Below are positions 1 through 5,568 of a stretch of 15,664 nt of DNA, piece after piece. The position numbers and the translations under genes are program-made. Position 1 is the stretch's first letter. Each line of letters begins with the position of its first letter. The stretch is taken from the NCBI GenBank assembly GCA_902496455.1, contig CABVAY010000041.1, positions 1-15,664 of the forward strand, given 5' to 3'. Source of the stretch: an uncultured Collinsella sp. (lineage in GTDB: Bacteria; Actinomycetota; Coriobacteriia; Coriobacteriales; Coriobacteriaceae). Below the pieces are notes generated by a model, which was not told the DNA's origin, searched no databases, and saw nothing but the letters and a program-made list of their open reading frames with translations.

Positions 1-1
1 C

Positions 2-304
2 TCCCCCGCCACGCTCGCCGTGGGCTCGGTCGCGCTCGACCCCGGCCGCCGCGAAGTCACAGTCGGCGGCTCGCCCATCGCGCTCACGGCTCGCGAGTTC
101 GACGTCCTCGCCCTGCTTATGGCGCATGCCGAGACCGTGCTCACGCGCGAGCGCATCGCGCACGAGGCGCTGGGCTACGAATACGTGGGCGACACCAACA
201 ACGTCGACGTGCACATCGCGCACCTGCGTGCCAAGATCGAAGACGCCGGCGGCGCCCGAATCATCCAAACCGTGCGCGGGGTGGGCTATGTCTGCCGTGC
301 GTAA
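2..304 (+). CDS. Response regulator, C-terminal DNA-binding domain (5' truncated by window)
   Basis: This is the end of an OmpR/PhoB-family response regulator, a cytoplasmic transcription factor controlled by phosphorylation of a receiver domain. The reading frame is open from base 2, so the receiver domain lies outside the window. About 100 residues remain and form a complete winged helix: an N-terminal beta strand pair, the LTAREFDVLALLM helix, the helix with LTRERI, the recognition helix around NNVDVHIAHLRAKI, and the terminal wing IIQTVRGVGYVCRA, which is the family signature. A GTG at 20 could be misread as a start, but the frame continues upstream and a regulator this short would lack its receiver. 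The stop codon overlaps the start region of the kinase gene by 17 bases, so the two are almost certainly a cognate, translationally coupled pair. The stimulus and target genes cannot be read from this fragment. Confidence 0.93.
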   Translation, partial: SPATLAVGSVALDPGRREVTVGGSPIALTAREFDVLALLMAHAETVLTRERIAHEALGYEYVGDTNNVDVHIAHLRAKIEDAGGARIIQTVRGVGYVCRA

Positions 305-1583
305 CGCCGAGGCCAAGCGCGTCACATCCATCGCCCGCGCCATCAACTGGAGCTATATGTGGCGCCGCTTGATGAGCTACGTCTGGCTCGATCTGTTGCT
401 GTTGGTTATTGCGGCGGCGATCCTCGTCTATGAATACAACCAGACGCTGCCCGACGGCGCGTTTACCGCAGGATGGATCCCCGGCGCCACCGTTCGCGGC
501 ATGTCGCTGAAGCCCGCGCGCGGCTGGGACCTGACAACGCTCACTTATACCGTCGAGTTTGCGCGTACCACCAAGACTTTCCCCCTCGCACAGGACCTCG
601 TCACGTTATGGCCTCTCTACCTTGTCGTTGTGGGTTGGCAGGTCATCAGCGTACTCAACATGCTCGGCGGCGCGAGGCGCGTACGCCGCACCATGGCGCC
701 TCTCAACGATCTGGCCTTGCGCGTGGACGAGCTCGGCCGCATGCAGCTCTCCGGCGGCAAGATGGAAACGCTGGAGCAGGCCATCGCGCGCGCAAGCGTC
801 GACTCGCCGAGCGTCACCACCGGCGACGCCGACCTGGCAAGCATCGAGGTCGCGCTCAACCGCCTGCTGCGCCAGATGCAAGAGGCCAAGCTGCAGCAGA
901 TGCGCTTTGTCAACGATGCAAGCCACGAGCTGCGCACGCCCATCGCGGTGATTCAGGGCTACGTAAACATGCTCGACCGGTGGGGCAAAGACGACCCGGA
1001 CGTGCTGGCGGAGTCCATCGCATCCCTCAAGGCCGAAAGCGAGCACATGCAAGAGCTCGTGGAGCAGCTGCTGTTTTTGGCGCGCGGCGATGCCGGGCGC
1101 ACGGTCCTGCGGCGCGCAAATACCAACCTTGCCGCACTGGTCGGCGAGGTATGCGAGGAATCGCAGATGATCGATACCGAGCACACGTATCGGCTGGCCT
1201 TTGACGCTGCGCTTGTCAGCGACCCGCGCTGCGACGCGTCCGTCGACGTGGCGCTCGTGAAGCAGGCTCTGCGCGTGATCGTGCAAAACGCCGCCAAGTA
1301 CTCGGATGCGGGAACGACCGTCACATTTGGCGTAGCGCCCGATGTGGGCACGGGCACGATCGATATAGCCGTTGAGGACGAGGGCATCGGCATGAACCAG
1401 GAATCCGCAGCTCACGCGTTTGAACGGTTCTACCGCGCCGACAACGCACGCGATGCCGGCGCACAGGGCTCGGGTCTGGGGCTTGCCATTGCCAAGTGGA
1501 TCGTCGATAGCCACGGCGGTGTCATTGGCGTGACCTCAGTCGAGGGCGTCGGCAGCCGCTTTACGATTCGCCTGCCACGATAG
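288..1583 (+). CDS. Two-component sensor histidine kinase (HAMP-HisKA-HATPase)
   Basis: This is a membrane histidine kinase of 431 residues that would phosphorylate the upstream regulator. The chosen ATG overlaps the regulator gene by 17 bases and has a G-rich stretch just upstream; a GTG at 297 is an alternative. Visible parts are: first membrane helix at about residues 31-48, a short extracytoplasmic segment of roughly 55 residues, second membrane helix at about 105-125, a HAMP-like linker, then the H box SHELRTP with the phospho-acceptor His213. The ATP-binding domain has the N box (VQNAAKYS, Asn334), G1 box DEGIGM (364-369), F box FERFYRAD and G2 box GSGLGL (394-399). All catalytic motifs are intact. 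The sensory segment is small and has no recognised domain, so the signal is unknown. An intrinsic terminator follows directly. Confidence 0.95.
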   Translation: MSAVRNAEAKRVTSIARAINWSYMWRRLMSYVWLDLLLLVIAAAILVYEYNQTLPDGAFTAGWIPGATVRGMSLKPARGWDLTTLTYTVEFARTTKTFPLAQDLVTLWPLYLVVVGWQVISVLNMLGGARRVRRTMAPLNDLALRVDELGRMQLSGGKMETLEQAIARASVDSPSVTTGDADLASIEVALNRLLRQMQEAKLQQMRFVNDASHELRTPIAVIQGYVNMLDRWGKDDPDVLAESIASLKAESEHMQELVEQLLFLARGDAGRTVLRRANTNLAALVGEVCEESQMIDTEHTYRLAFDAALVSDPRCDASVDVALVKQALRVIVQNAAKYSDAGTTVTFGVAPDVGTGTIDIAVEDEGIGMNQESAAHAFERFYRADNARDAGAQGSGLGLAIAKWIVDSHGGVIGVTSVEGVGSRFTIRLPR

Positions 1584-1602
1584 GAAGCCCCTCGGCATAA
1601 AT

Positions 1603-1636
1603 AAAGGGATAGGACCACGCGGCCCTATCCCTTTTT
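1603..1636. terminator. Bidirectional intrinsic terminator between convergent genes
   Basis: A perfect 11-bp stem (AAAGGGATAGG at 1603-1613 with its complement at 1624-1634) has a 10-base loop and is followed by TTTTT on the + strand. On the - strand the same stem is followed by TTTATTTAT. It lies 20 bases after the kinase stop and about 25 bases after the VOC gene stop on the other strand, so it probably ends both transcripts. Confidence 0.9.
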
Positions 1637-1658
1637 GCTAGCTATAGCAGCTTGTGCG

Positions 1659-2033
1659 CTACTCGCGGCACAGGTGCACGGCGAAGCCGGCGAACTCGCG
1701 CTTAAAGTACACGAGCTTGGTGCCGCCGTCGGGCAGCAGCACGCGCGACTCCTCGTTGACCTCGAGCCCGCGCTCGGCAAACCACTTCTCGGCCGCATCG
1801 ATGTCGTTGACGGCAAAGCCGATGTGGCCCTTAGCGCCTCGACCGTTCTGCTTCATGATCTCGACCAGCGAATCGTTAAAGTACGAAACGGGGGTCTCGA
1901 TGACGGGCAGACCCATCATCGTCGAGAACAGCTCCGCGATCTCCAAGGCATCTGCCGGGTCAGTGGCGTTAATGCCCACATGGGCAACGCGCATGCCAAA
2001 GAGCTCGACCGGATTGGCGTTCTGCTCACTCAT
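1659..2033 (-). CDS. VOC (glyoxalase/bleomycin-resistance fold) family protein
   Basis: This 124-residue protein belongs to the vicinal oxygen chelate superfamily, metal-dependent enzymes that include glyoxalase I, epimerases and dioxygenases. Two beta-alpha-beta-beta-beta halves can be seen: AHVGINATD starts the first and GHIGFAVNDIDAAEKWF starts the second. Candidate metal ligands sit where expected: His18, Glu58, His70 and His120 (in AVHLCRE). The start used gives this compact domain; a frame extension upstream would only read antisense through the neighbouring gene. The gene begins 11 bases after the stop of the PTS IIB gene, which points to co-transcription and possibly coupling, as its own ribosome site is weak. 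Stand-alone VOC proteins near sugar uptake genes may act on sugar-acid or aldehyde intermediates, but the substrate cannot be named from the sequence. Confidence 0.85.
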   Translation of the reverse strand: MSEQNANPVELFGMRVAHVGINATDPADALEIAELFSTMMGLPVIETPVSYFNDSLVEIMKQNGRGAKGHIGFAVNDIDAAEKWFAERGLEVNEESRVLLPDGGTKLVYFKREFAGFAVHLCRE

Positions 2034-2044
2034 ACAGGCAGCGC

Positions 2045-2332
2045 CTACTGAGCCATAACGTCGAGAACGGCCTTCTCGGCAGCGACGCGGTTCATGCCGG
2101 TCATGAAGGGCACGCCGCTCACGTACGGGCAGGTGAGGCCCTCGGGGGCAACGGTGGTGGCGATCAGCAGGTCGGCGCCCTCGTCGCAGTAGTCCTTGGC
2201 CTCGGAGATGGCGCACTGCACGATCTCATACTTGCCGGCATAACCGTTGGCGTCGAGCATGGTAGCGACCTTCTGGGCAACGAGCGTGGAAGTAGCAGCG
2301 CCAGCACCGCAAGCCAAAACGATCTTCTTCAT
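2045..2332 (-). CDS. PTS sugar transporter IIB subunit, galactitol (GatB)-type
   Basis: This 95-residue cytoplasmic protein would carry a phosphate from a IIA protein to a sugar imported by a IIC permease. The N-terminus MKKIVLACGAGAATSTLV has the P-loop-like IIB signature with the phospho-acceptor Cys8, and the small alpha/beta fold and length match the lactose/galactitol IIB families. A good ribosome site (AAGGGAG) lies upstream of the ATG. What is odd is the context: no IIA or IIC gene is adjacent. The upstream neighbour is a divergent gene of unknown function and the downstream neighbour is a VOC protein. The partner permease may be encoded elsewhere, or this may be a regulatory or remnant subunit. 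The domain call is firm; sugar specificity is not determined. Confidence 0.88.
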   Translation of the reverse strand: MKKIVLACGAGAATSTLVAQKVATMLDANGYAGKYEIVQCAISEAKDYCDEGADLLIATTVAPEGLTCPYVSGVPFMTGMNRVAAEKAVLDVMAQ

Positions 2333-2410
2333 AGGTAATATCTCCCTTCATGGTTTACTTTAGGTAAGTGTACCGCAGCGAGCGATGGCACTCAGCCTCG
2401 ATGAGCTTTT

Positions 2411-2440
2411 ATGCCAGTTTGCTTGCACGCTGCGTATAAT
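2411..2440 (+). promoter_or_regulatory. Sigma-70-type promoter for the gene at 2496
   Basis: A perfect -10 box TATAAT lies at 2435-2440, and an ATGCCA (four of six to TTGACA) lies 18 bases upstream at 2411-2416. Transcription would begin near 2447, about 50 bases before the ATG at 2496. This placement also argues against any translation start upstream of the promoter. Confidence 0.6.
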
Positions 2441-2495
2441 ACATCTAGTACGTGTTGTCATACCGCTTGTTTTACAAGCGACTAAGGACCCTAAT

Positions 2496-3119
2496 ATGCC
2501 CGATTCCCGCACCCTCTGGACCGCCGTCGTTATCATCTGCATCGCCGTGTCGGTGTTCTTTAGCGTCAAAAAACGCACCACGTTTAAGCGCCTGCAGCAG
2601 CTTATGGCTGCCAAGCAGTGGGACGAGTTCGATCGTTTGCTCGACGGCAAACTCACCAGCATGCTGTACCCGCGCTACAACCGCGACTACCTGCGCCTGA
2701 ACTCCTATCTGCTGCGCGAGGACCATAAGCGCGCCGATGAGATGTTCGATTTGCTGCTGGGGCTCAATCTGCCCAAGATGCAGCGCGTCGACCTGGTGAT
2801 CAAAGCCTTTAACTACTACGTTGGCCAGGAGGACCGCAAAAAGTCCAAGGAGCTTCTGCACGAGATCAAGGGCTTTGAGGGCGGTCAAGCCGAGGCGGTT
2901 GCACACGAGTGTCAGCTGATGTACGACACGATGATCCTCAAGCGCCACAACGACATTCCCGAGCTGGAGCGCATGCTCGAGGATGTCGGCGACGACCCGG
3001 TCAAGCGCTGCCGCCTGGAGTACCTGTTGGCCCTGCAATACCAAAACAAGGGCGACGAGGCCAAGTTCCAGGAGTTCCTGGAAAAGTCGGGCCAACACTC
3101 GATGGCCGTCAACGCGTAA
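2496..3119 (+). CDS. Membrane-anchored helical-repeat protein of unknown function
   Basis: I do not recognise a named family. The 207-residue product starts at an ATG preceded by AAGGA eight bases away; an in-frame start at 2385 lies upstream of the TATAAT promoter and is unlikely. Residues 7-24 (LWTAVVIICIAVSVFFSV) form a single membrane helix followed by basic residues (KKRTTFKR), which suggests an N-out anchor with the rest in the cytoplasm. The remainder, about 180 residues, is almost all amphipathic helix with recurring paired helices (QWDEFDRLLDGKL, DHKRADEMFDLLLGL, GDEAKFQEFLEKS), resembling a TPR-like solenoid used for protein contacts. No catalytic motif is apparent. It is transcribed alone, divergent from the PTS IIB gene and directly ahead of tRNA-Leu. 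A scaffold or adaptor role at the membrane is only a guess. Confidence 0.8.
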   Translation: MPDSRTLWTAVVIICIAVSVFFSVKKRTTFKRLQQLMAAKQWDEFDRLLDGKLTSMLYPRYNRDYLRLNSYLLREDHKRADEMFDLLLGLNLPKMQRVDLVIKAFNYYVGQEDRKKSKELLHEIKGFEGGQAEAVAHECQLMYDTMILKRHNDIPELERMLEDVGDDPVKRCRLEYLLALQYQNKGDEAKFQEFLEKSGQHSMAVNA

Positions 3120-3130
3120 CGGACGGCTTG

Positions 3131-3139
3131 TGCTAGACT
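3131..3139 (+). promoter_or_regulatory. Candidate extended -10 promoter for tRNA-Leu
   Basis: TGCTAGACT fits an extended -10 element (TGn followed by TAGACT) and ends 11 bases before the tRNA 5' end. No convincing -35 hexamer is seen because that position falls in the end of the preceding gene. Confidence 0.4.
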
Positions 3140-3150
3140 TCTAGTCTCAC

Positions 3151-3235
3151 GGGGGCGTGGCGGAATTGGCATACGCAGGAGACTTAAAATCTCTCGCCGC
3201 AAGGATTGTGGGTTCGAGTCCCACCGCCCCTACCA
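3151..3235 (+). tRNA. tRNA-Leu (anticodon UAA)
   Basis: The cloverleaf can be read directly. The acceptor strand GGGGGCG pairs with CGCCCCT (first pair is G-U), there is a D arm around GCGGAATTGGCATACGC, the anticodon stem GAGA/TCTC encloses CTTAAAA with anticodon TAA, a long class II variable arm follows as expected for leucine, and the T arm is GTGGG-TTCGAGT-CCCAC. The CCA end is encoded at 3233-3235. An intrinsic terminator follows 11 bases later. The 3' end is repeated at 3415-3432 and, in inverse orientation, at 3293-3309. Confidence 0.96.
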
Positions 3236-3246
3236 TGTGATTGCTT

Positions 3247-3286
3247 GCGAGCCCGTGTTCCCCAGGGATGCGGGCTCGCTTCTTTT
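3247..3286 (+). terminator. Intrinsic terminator of tRNA-Leu (copy 1)
   Basis: A 9-bp perfect stem GCGAGCCCG (3247-3255) with CGGGCTCGC (3271-3279) has a short nested CCC/GGG stem in the loop and is followed by TTCTTTT. It is the natural end of the tRNA transcript. Confidence 0.85.
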
Positions 3287-3292
3287 AGATGC

Positions 3293-3423
3293 CGGTGGGA
3301 CTCGAACCCGCGAGGGGGCGAGCGTTAAGCGGACGCGCAGCGTCCGTAGCGAGCCGGCGAGGGCGCCGACAGGCGGCCGAAGCCGGTGCGTATTTGCGCA
3401 GCAAATGCGCGGACGTCCCACCG
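3293..3423. repeat. Palindrome-rich 131-bp segment bounded by tRNA T-arm sequence in inverted orientation
   Basis: The left edge (3293-3309) is the exact reverse complement of 17 bases of the tRNA-Leu T arm (3210-3226). The right edge (3415-3423) repeats the same T-arm sequence in the direct orientation, so the segment has 9-bp inverted ends (CGGTGGGAC and GTCCCACCG). Inside are two clean hairpins, both with a GCA loop: CGGACGC/GCGTCCG at 3330-3346 and GCGTATTTGC/GCAAATGCGC at 3388-3410 (one wobble). The segment has no open reading frame that looks real. It could be a small non-autonomous mobile element, a structured RNA, or a rearranged remnant of a second tRNA-Leu gene. Confidence 0.6.
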
Positions 3424-3432
3424 CCCCTACCA
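3415..3432 (+). repeat. Second copy of the tRNA-Leu 3' end
   Basis: Eighteen bases (GTCCCACCGCCCCTACCA) are identical to the tRNA-Leu 3' end including CCA (3218-3235), displaced by 197 bp. A near-copy of the tRNA terminator follows at the same spacing, so the duplicated unit covers the tRNA 3' end plus terminator. It has no matching 5' half and cannot form a tRNA by itself. Confidence 0.8.
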
Positions 3433-3442
3433 CGTATTGTTT

Positions 3443-3482
3443 ACGAGCCCGTGTCCCCCAGGGATGCGGGCTCGTTTCTTTT
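3443..3482 (+). terminator. Intrinsic terminator, copy 2
   Basis: The stem ACGAGCCCG (3443-3451) with CGGGCTCGT (3467-3475) is followed by TTCTTTT. It is nearly identical to the terminator at 3247-3286; the first stem pair has changed from G-C to A-T on both sides, which keeps the stem paired. Confidence 0.75.
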
Positions 3483-3498
3483 ACACGCCGGCGGGGCT

Positions 3499-3571
3499 CT
3501 AAGTTGCGGTGGAATAGATCCTGTTTATACCGTTTACCAGCTTATTTAGGAACTATTTCACCGCAACTCAG
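3499..3571. repeat. Long imperfect inverted repeat downstream of the ppx-like gene
   Basis: Arms at 3499-3517 and 3553-3571 match over 19 bases with two mismatches (core AGTTGCGGTG and CACCGCAACT). The stem continues inward through TCCT/AGGA after one A-A mismatch. The loop is AT-rich. It lies just after the stop of the phosphatase gene on the - strand and after terminator copy 2 on the + strand. Neither strand has a T run after the stem, so it is not a normal intrinsic terminator. With the entries above it accounts for the 346-base gap between the tRNA and the phosphatase gene. Confidence 0.7.
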
Positions 3572-3581
3572 AGGAAGACGG

Positions 3582-4583
3582 TTAAAGAGCACTCAGGCTC
3601 GGGGTCCAGGCGATGGTGGGGGTCGCGCCGTCGAGGGTCTCGTTGATGGTGGCGGCCATGCCGGCGAGGAGGCTGTTCTCACTTACGGTGAACGACTCGT
3701 AGCCACCGGCGCGCATGAGCTCGCGAACCACCACGGCGCCGGCCAGAATCACGCCCGCGCGCTTGGGCTGCACGCCCGGCAGCGCAGCGATACCCTCCAC
3801 ATCCAGCGTAGACATATGATCGATAGCGTCCGAGACCTGCTCCATCGAAAGCTCGCGCAGGTGCACAAAGCTCGAGTCGTACGGCTCCAGCTCGTGGACC
3901 AGCGCCACGAGCGTGGTGACGGTACCGCCCACCGCGACCAAGCGCTCGGCGCGCTCAAAATCGCTCGGCAGGCTCTCAAAGTAAGCCTCGAACTGCTCGC
4001 CCGCCCAGTCGGCAGCGGCAGCAAGCTCGCCGTCCGAAGGCGGCAACGCCGAGAAGAAACGCTCCGTCACACGACGGCAACCAATGTCCAGCGAACGCGT
4101 TCCCTCCAGCGCGAAGACCCCGCGCTCCGGCGCGTATACGCCCGTCGCGAGCTCCGTGGAGCCGCCGCCCGAATCGGCAACAATGATGCGCTCGCCGGCA
4201 AAGTCGTGCGCCACGCCAAAAAACGTCAGGCGCGCCTCGACCTCTCCTGGAATCACCTGCGGCTCGAGACCCAGCTCGCGCAGGCCGTCCAGCAGCAGCA
4301 CGGCGTTGGACGCATCGCGCGCGGCGCTCGTGCATGTGGTGCAAATGCACACGGCCCCAAAGGCACGCGCCTCGTCCACAAACATGCGGCATGCGGCGAG
4401 CACGCGCTCGACCGCCGCCTCGCAAAAGCGGCCCGTCGCGTCAACGCCCTCGCCCAGATCGGTAATCTCGGTATGCTTGGACGATTCCACGATCGCCCCG
4501 GCCTCGACCTGCGCCAGCACCAGTCGCGACGACACCGTTCCCAGGTCGATCGCCGCCACCTTATATCGTTTGCAATCTGCCAT
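3582..4583 (-). CDS. Ppx/GppA-family phosphatase (exopolyphosphatase / pppGpp hydrolase type)
   Basis: This is a 333-residue cytoplasmic enzyme of the sugar kinase/Hsp70 actin-like superfamily that removes terminal phosphate from polyphosphate or from pppGpp. The phosphate-1 motif KVAAIDLGTVSSRLVLAQ (8-25), the central TSAARDASN, the catalytic region IPGEVEARLTFFG with Glu116 and the glycine loop VADSGGGSTEL (135-145) are all present, as is SLDIGCRRVTERF. It is the short two-domain form, without the C-terminal HD-like domain of the roughly 510-residue Escherichia coli Ppx. The ATG at 4583 has a strong GGAGGGGAG site seven bases upstream. The gene starts 28 bases after the stop of the FtsB-like gene, so the two probably share a transcript. 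Which substrate is preferred cannot be decided from sequence. Confidence 0.9.
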   Translation of the reverse strand: MADCKRYKVAAIDLGTVSSRLVLAQVEAGAIVESSKHTEITDLGEGVDATGRFCEAAVERVLAACRMFVDEARAFGAVCICTTCTSAARDASNAVLLLDGLRELGLEPQVIPGEVEARLTFFGVAHDFAGERIIVADSGGGSTELATGVYAPERGVFALEGTRSLDIGCRRVTERFFSALPPSDGELAAAADWAGEQFEAYFESLPSDFERAERLVAVGGTVTTLVALVHELEPYDSSFVHLRELSMEQVSDAIDHMSTLDVEGIAALPGVQPKRAGVILAGAVVVRELMRAGGYESFTVSENSLLAGMAATINETLDGATPTIAWTPSLSAL

Positions 4584-4611
4584 TGCGGGCTCCCCTCCGG
4601 GCGCTACTCGC

Positions 4612-5373
4612 CTACTCGCCGCTGGACGCGACCGTCTGACCCTCGACGCCGTTAAATCCAAACAGCATGTCGAGCGCCTGGATGTACCACGGCGCGTCCT
4701 TGCCGACTTCTTCGATCTCCTTGGCCACCTCGCTGGCCTTCTTGGCGTTCGACGACTTCTTTTCAGCCGACGACGAGTCCGAATCATCGTCCAAGCCCAG
4801 CACTTCAATCCTCTTCTCGCCGGGCATCGCCATGCCCAGTTCCCGTGCCCGATCCTTAATGCCCTCTTCCGAGAGCCACTTGTCAGTGTCTTTTTTCATC
4901 TCATCTTTGTATTGCTCGCGAATCTCGACCTGCTTGGCCAAGATGTCGTTCGAGCGTTTTGCAACGTACAGGTCGCGCACGGGGAAATACAGGCTCACGA
5001 GCGCCAGAGCCACCACGATACCGATAAACAGCGGGCGTAGAGAGCCATGCGTAAAGTCATAGATCGCCTTAATCACCGCGTTGTCGTTGGCGTAGCGCAT
5101 AAAGTCCGAACCCGAAAGACGGCTCGAGGGCCTGCTCGATTTGTCGTGCGTCTGGGCCGAGGGACGCGACGCATGCGACGAACGTGCCGGGCGCACCGGT
5201 CCATCTGCCGAAGTATTCACATGAGCATTGGGGCGCGAGGTACTTGTCGGGCGCTGCGTGGAGCGGTCGGCGCCGGCGTAGGCGGACCCACCGAGCTGCA
5301 CCGTGCGCGCACGGCGAGGCGACGGCTCACGCGAACCGGCGGAATAGTACCTGTTGTCGTAAATCTGATCCAT
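4612..5373 (-). CDS. FtsB/DivIC-type septum formation initiator protein with long disordered N-terminus
   Basis: This 253-residue single-pass membrane protein would act in the division complex (FtsB/DivIC with FtsL and FtsQ/DivIB). Residues 1-110 are cytoplasmic, rich in Ser, Arg, Thr and Pro and look disordered. A membrane helix spans about 115-130 (LFIGIVVALALVSLYF). An extracytoplasmic coiled coil covers about 131-165, and the family signature follows at about 169-190 (EEGIKDRARELGMAMPGE). An acidic, Ser-rich linker (about 194-225) and a short aromatic tail end it. The ATG at 5373 gives this architecture; upstream frame extension would run through the eno terminator. The ribosome site is modest (AAGG). 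A possible -10 (TAGAAT or TATAAC, 5411-5422 on this strand) has no clear -35. The position between eno and ppx/gppA matches the ftsB neighbourhood of many Gram-positive bacteria. Confidence 0.85.
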   Translation of the reverse strand: MDQIYDNRYYSAGSREPSPRRARTVQLGGSAYAGADRSTQRPTSTSRPNAHVNTSADGPVRPARSSHASRPSAQTHDKSSRPSSRLSGSDFMRYANDNAVIKAIYDFTHGSLRPLFIGIVVALALVSLYFPVRDLYVAKRSNDILAKQVEIREQYKDEMKKDTDKWLSEEGIKDRARELGMAMPGEKRIEVLGLDDDSDSSSAEKKSSNAKKASEVAKEIEEVGKDAPWYIQALDMLFGFNGVEGQTVASSGE

Positions 5374-5464
5374 GTGCGCCTTGTGCGGTTGAGGTTTGTT
5401 TGCGCTAAGTATTCTAGTTATAGCACGAGCGCCCGCACCGCCTTCGCCAGCCTTTGCTCGACAT

Positions 5465-5496
5465 AAAAAAGGCGCTGAGCCGTATGGCCCAGCGCC
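5465..5496 (-). terminator. Intrinsic terminator of eno
   Basis: On the - strand the stem GGCGCTG-GGCC pairs with GGC-CAGCGCC around a short loop (5471-5496) and runs into TTTTTT (5470-5465). It lies about 70 bases after the enolase stop and separates eno from the FtsB-like gene. Confidence 0.9.
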
Positions 5497-5568
5497 CATA
5501 GCGCTTTGCGGCATCCTGCCAAGGCGAGGCGGAACCGAGTCAGCCTCCCCCTCGCCAAATTCGCCCGT

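Noticed and set aside
606..1514. 302-residue open frame on the - strand opposite the histidine kinase
   Set aside because: It is a mirror of the kinase coding frame with no recognisable domain or ribosome site.
3293..3423. CRISPR array or riboswitch in the repeat-rich region after tRNA-Leu
   Set aside because: There is no regular repeat-spacer pattern, and no known riboswitch core or downstream gene in the right orientation.
3237..4655. 472-residue open frame on the + strand through the tRNA repeats and opposite the Ppx/GppA gene
   Set aside because: It runs through two terminators and then antisense to a gene with clear catalytic motifs; composition is Arg/His/Ala-rich noise.
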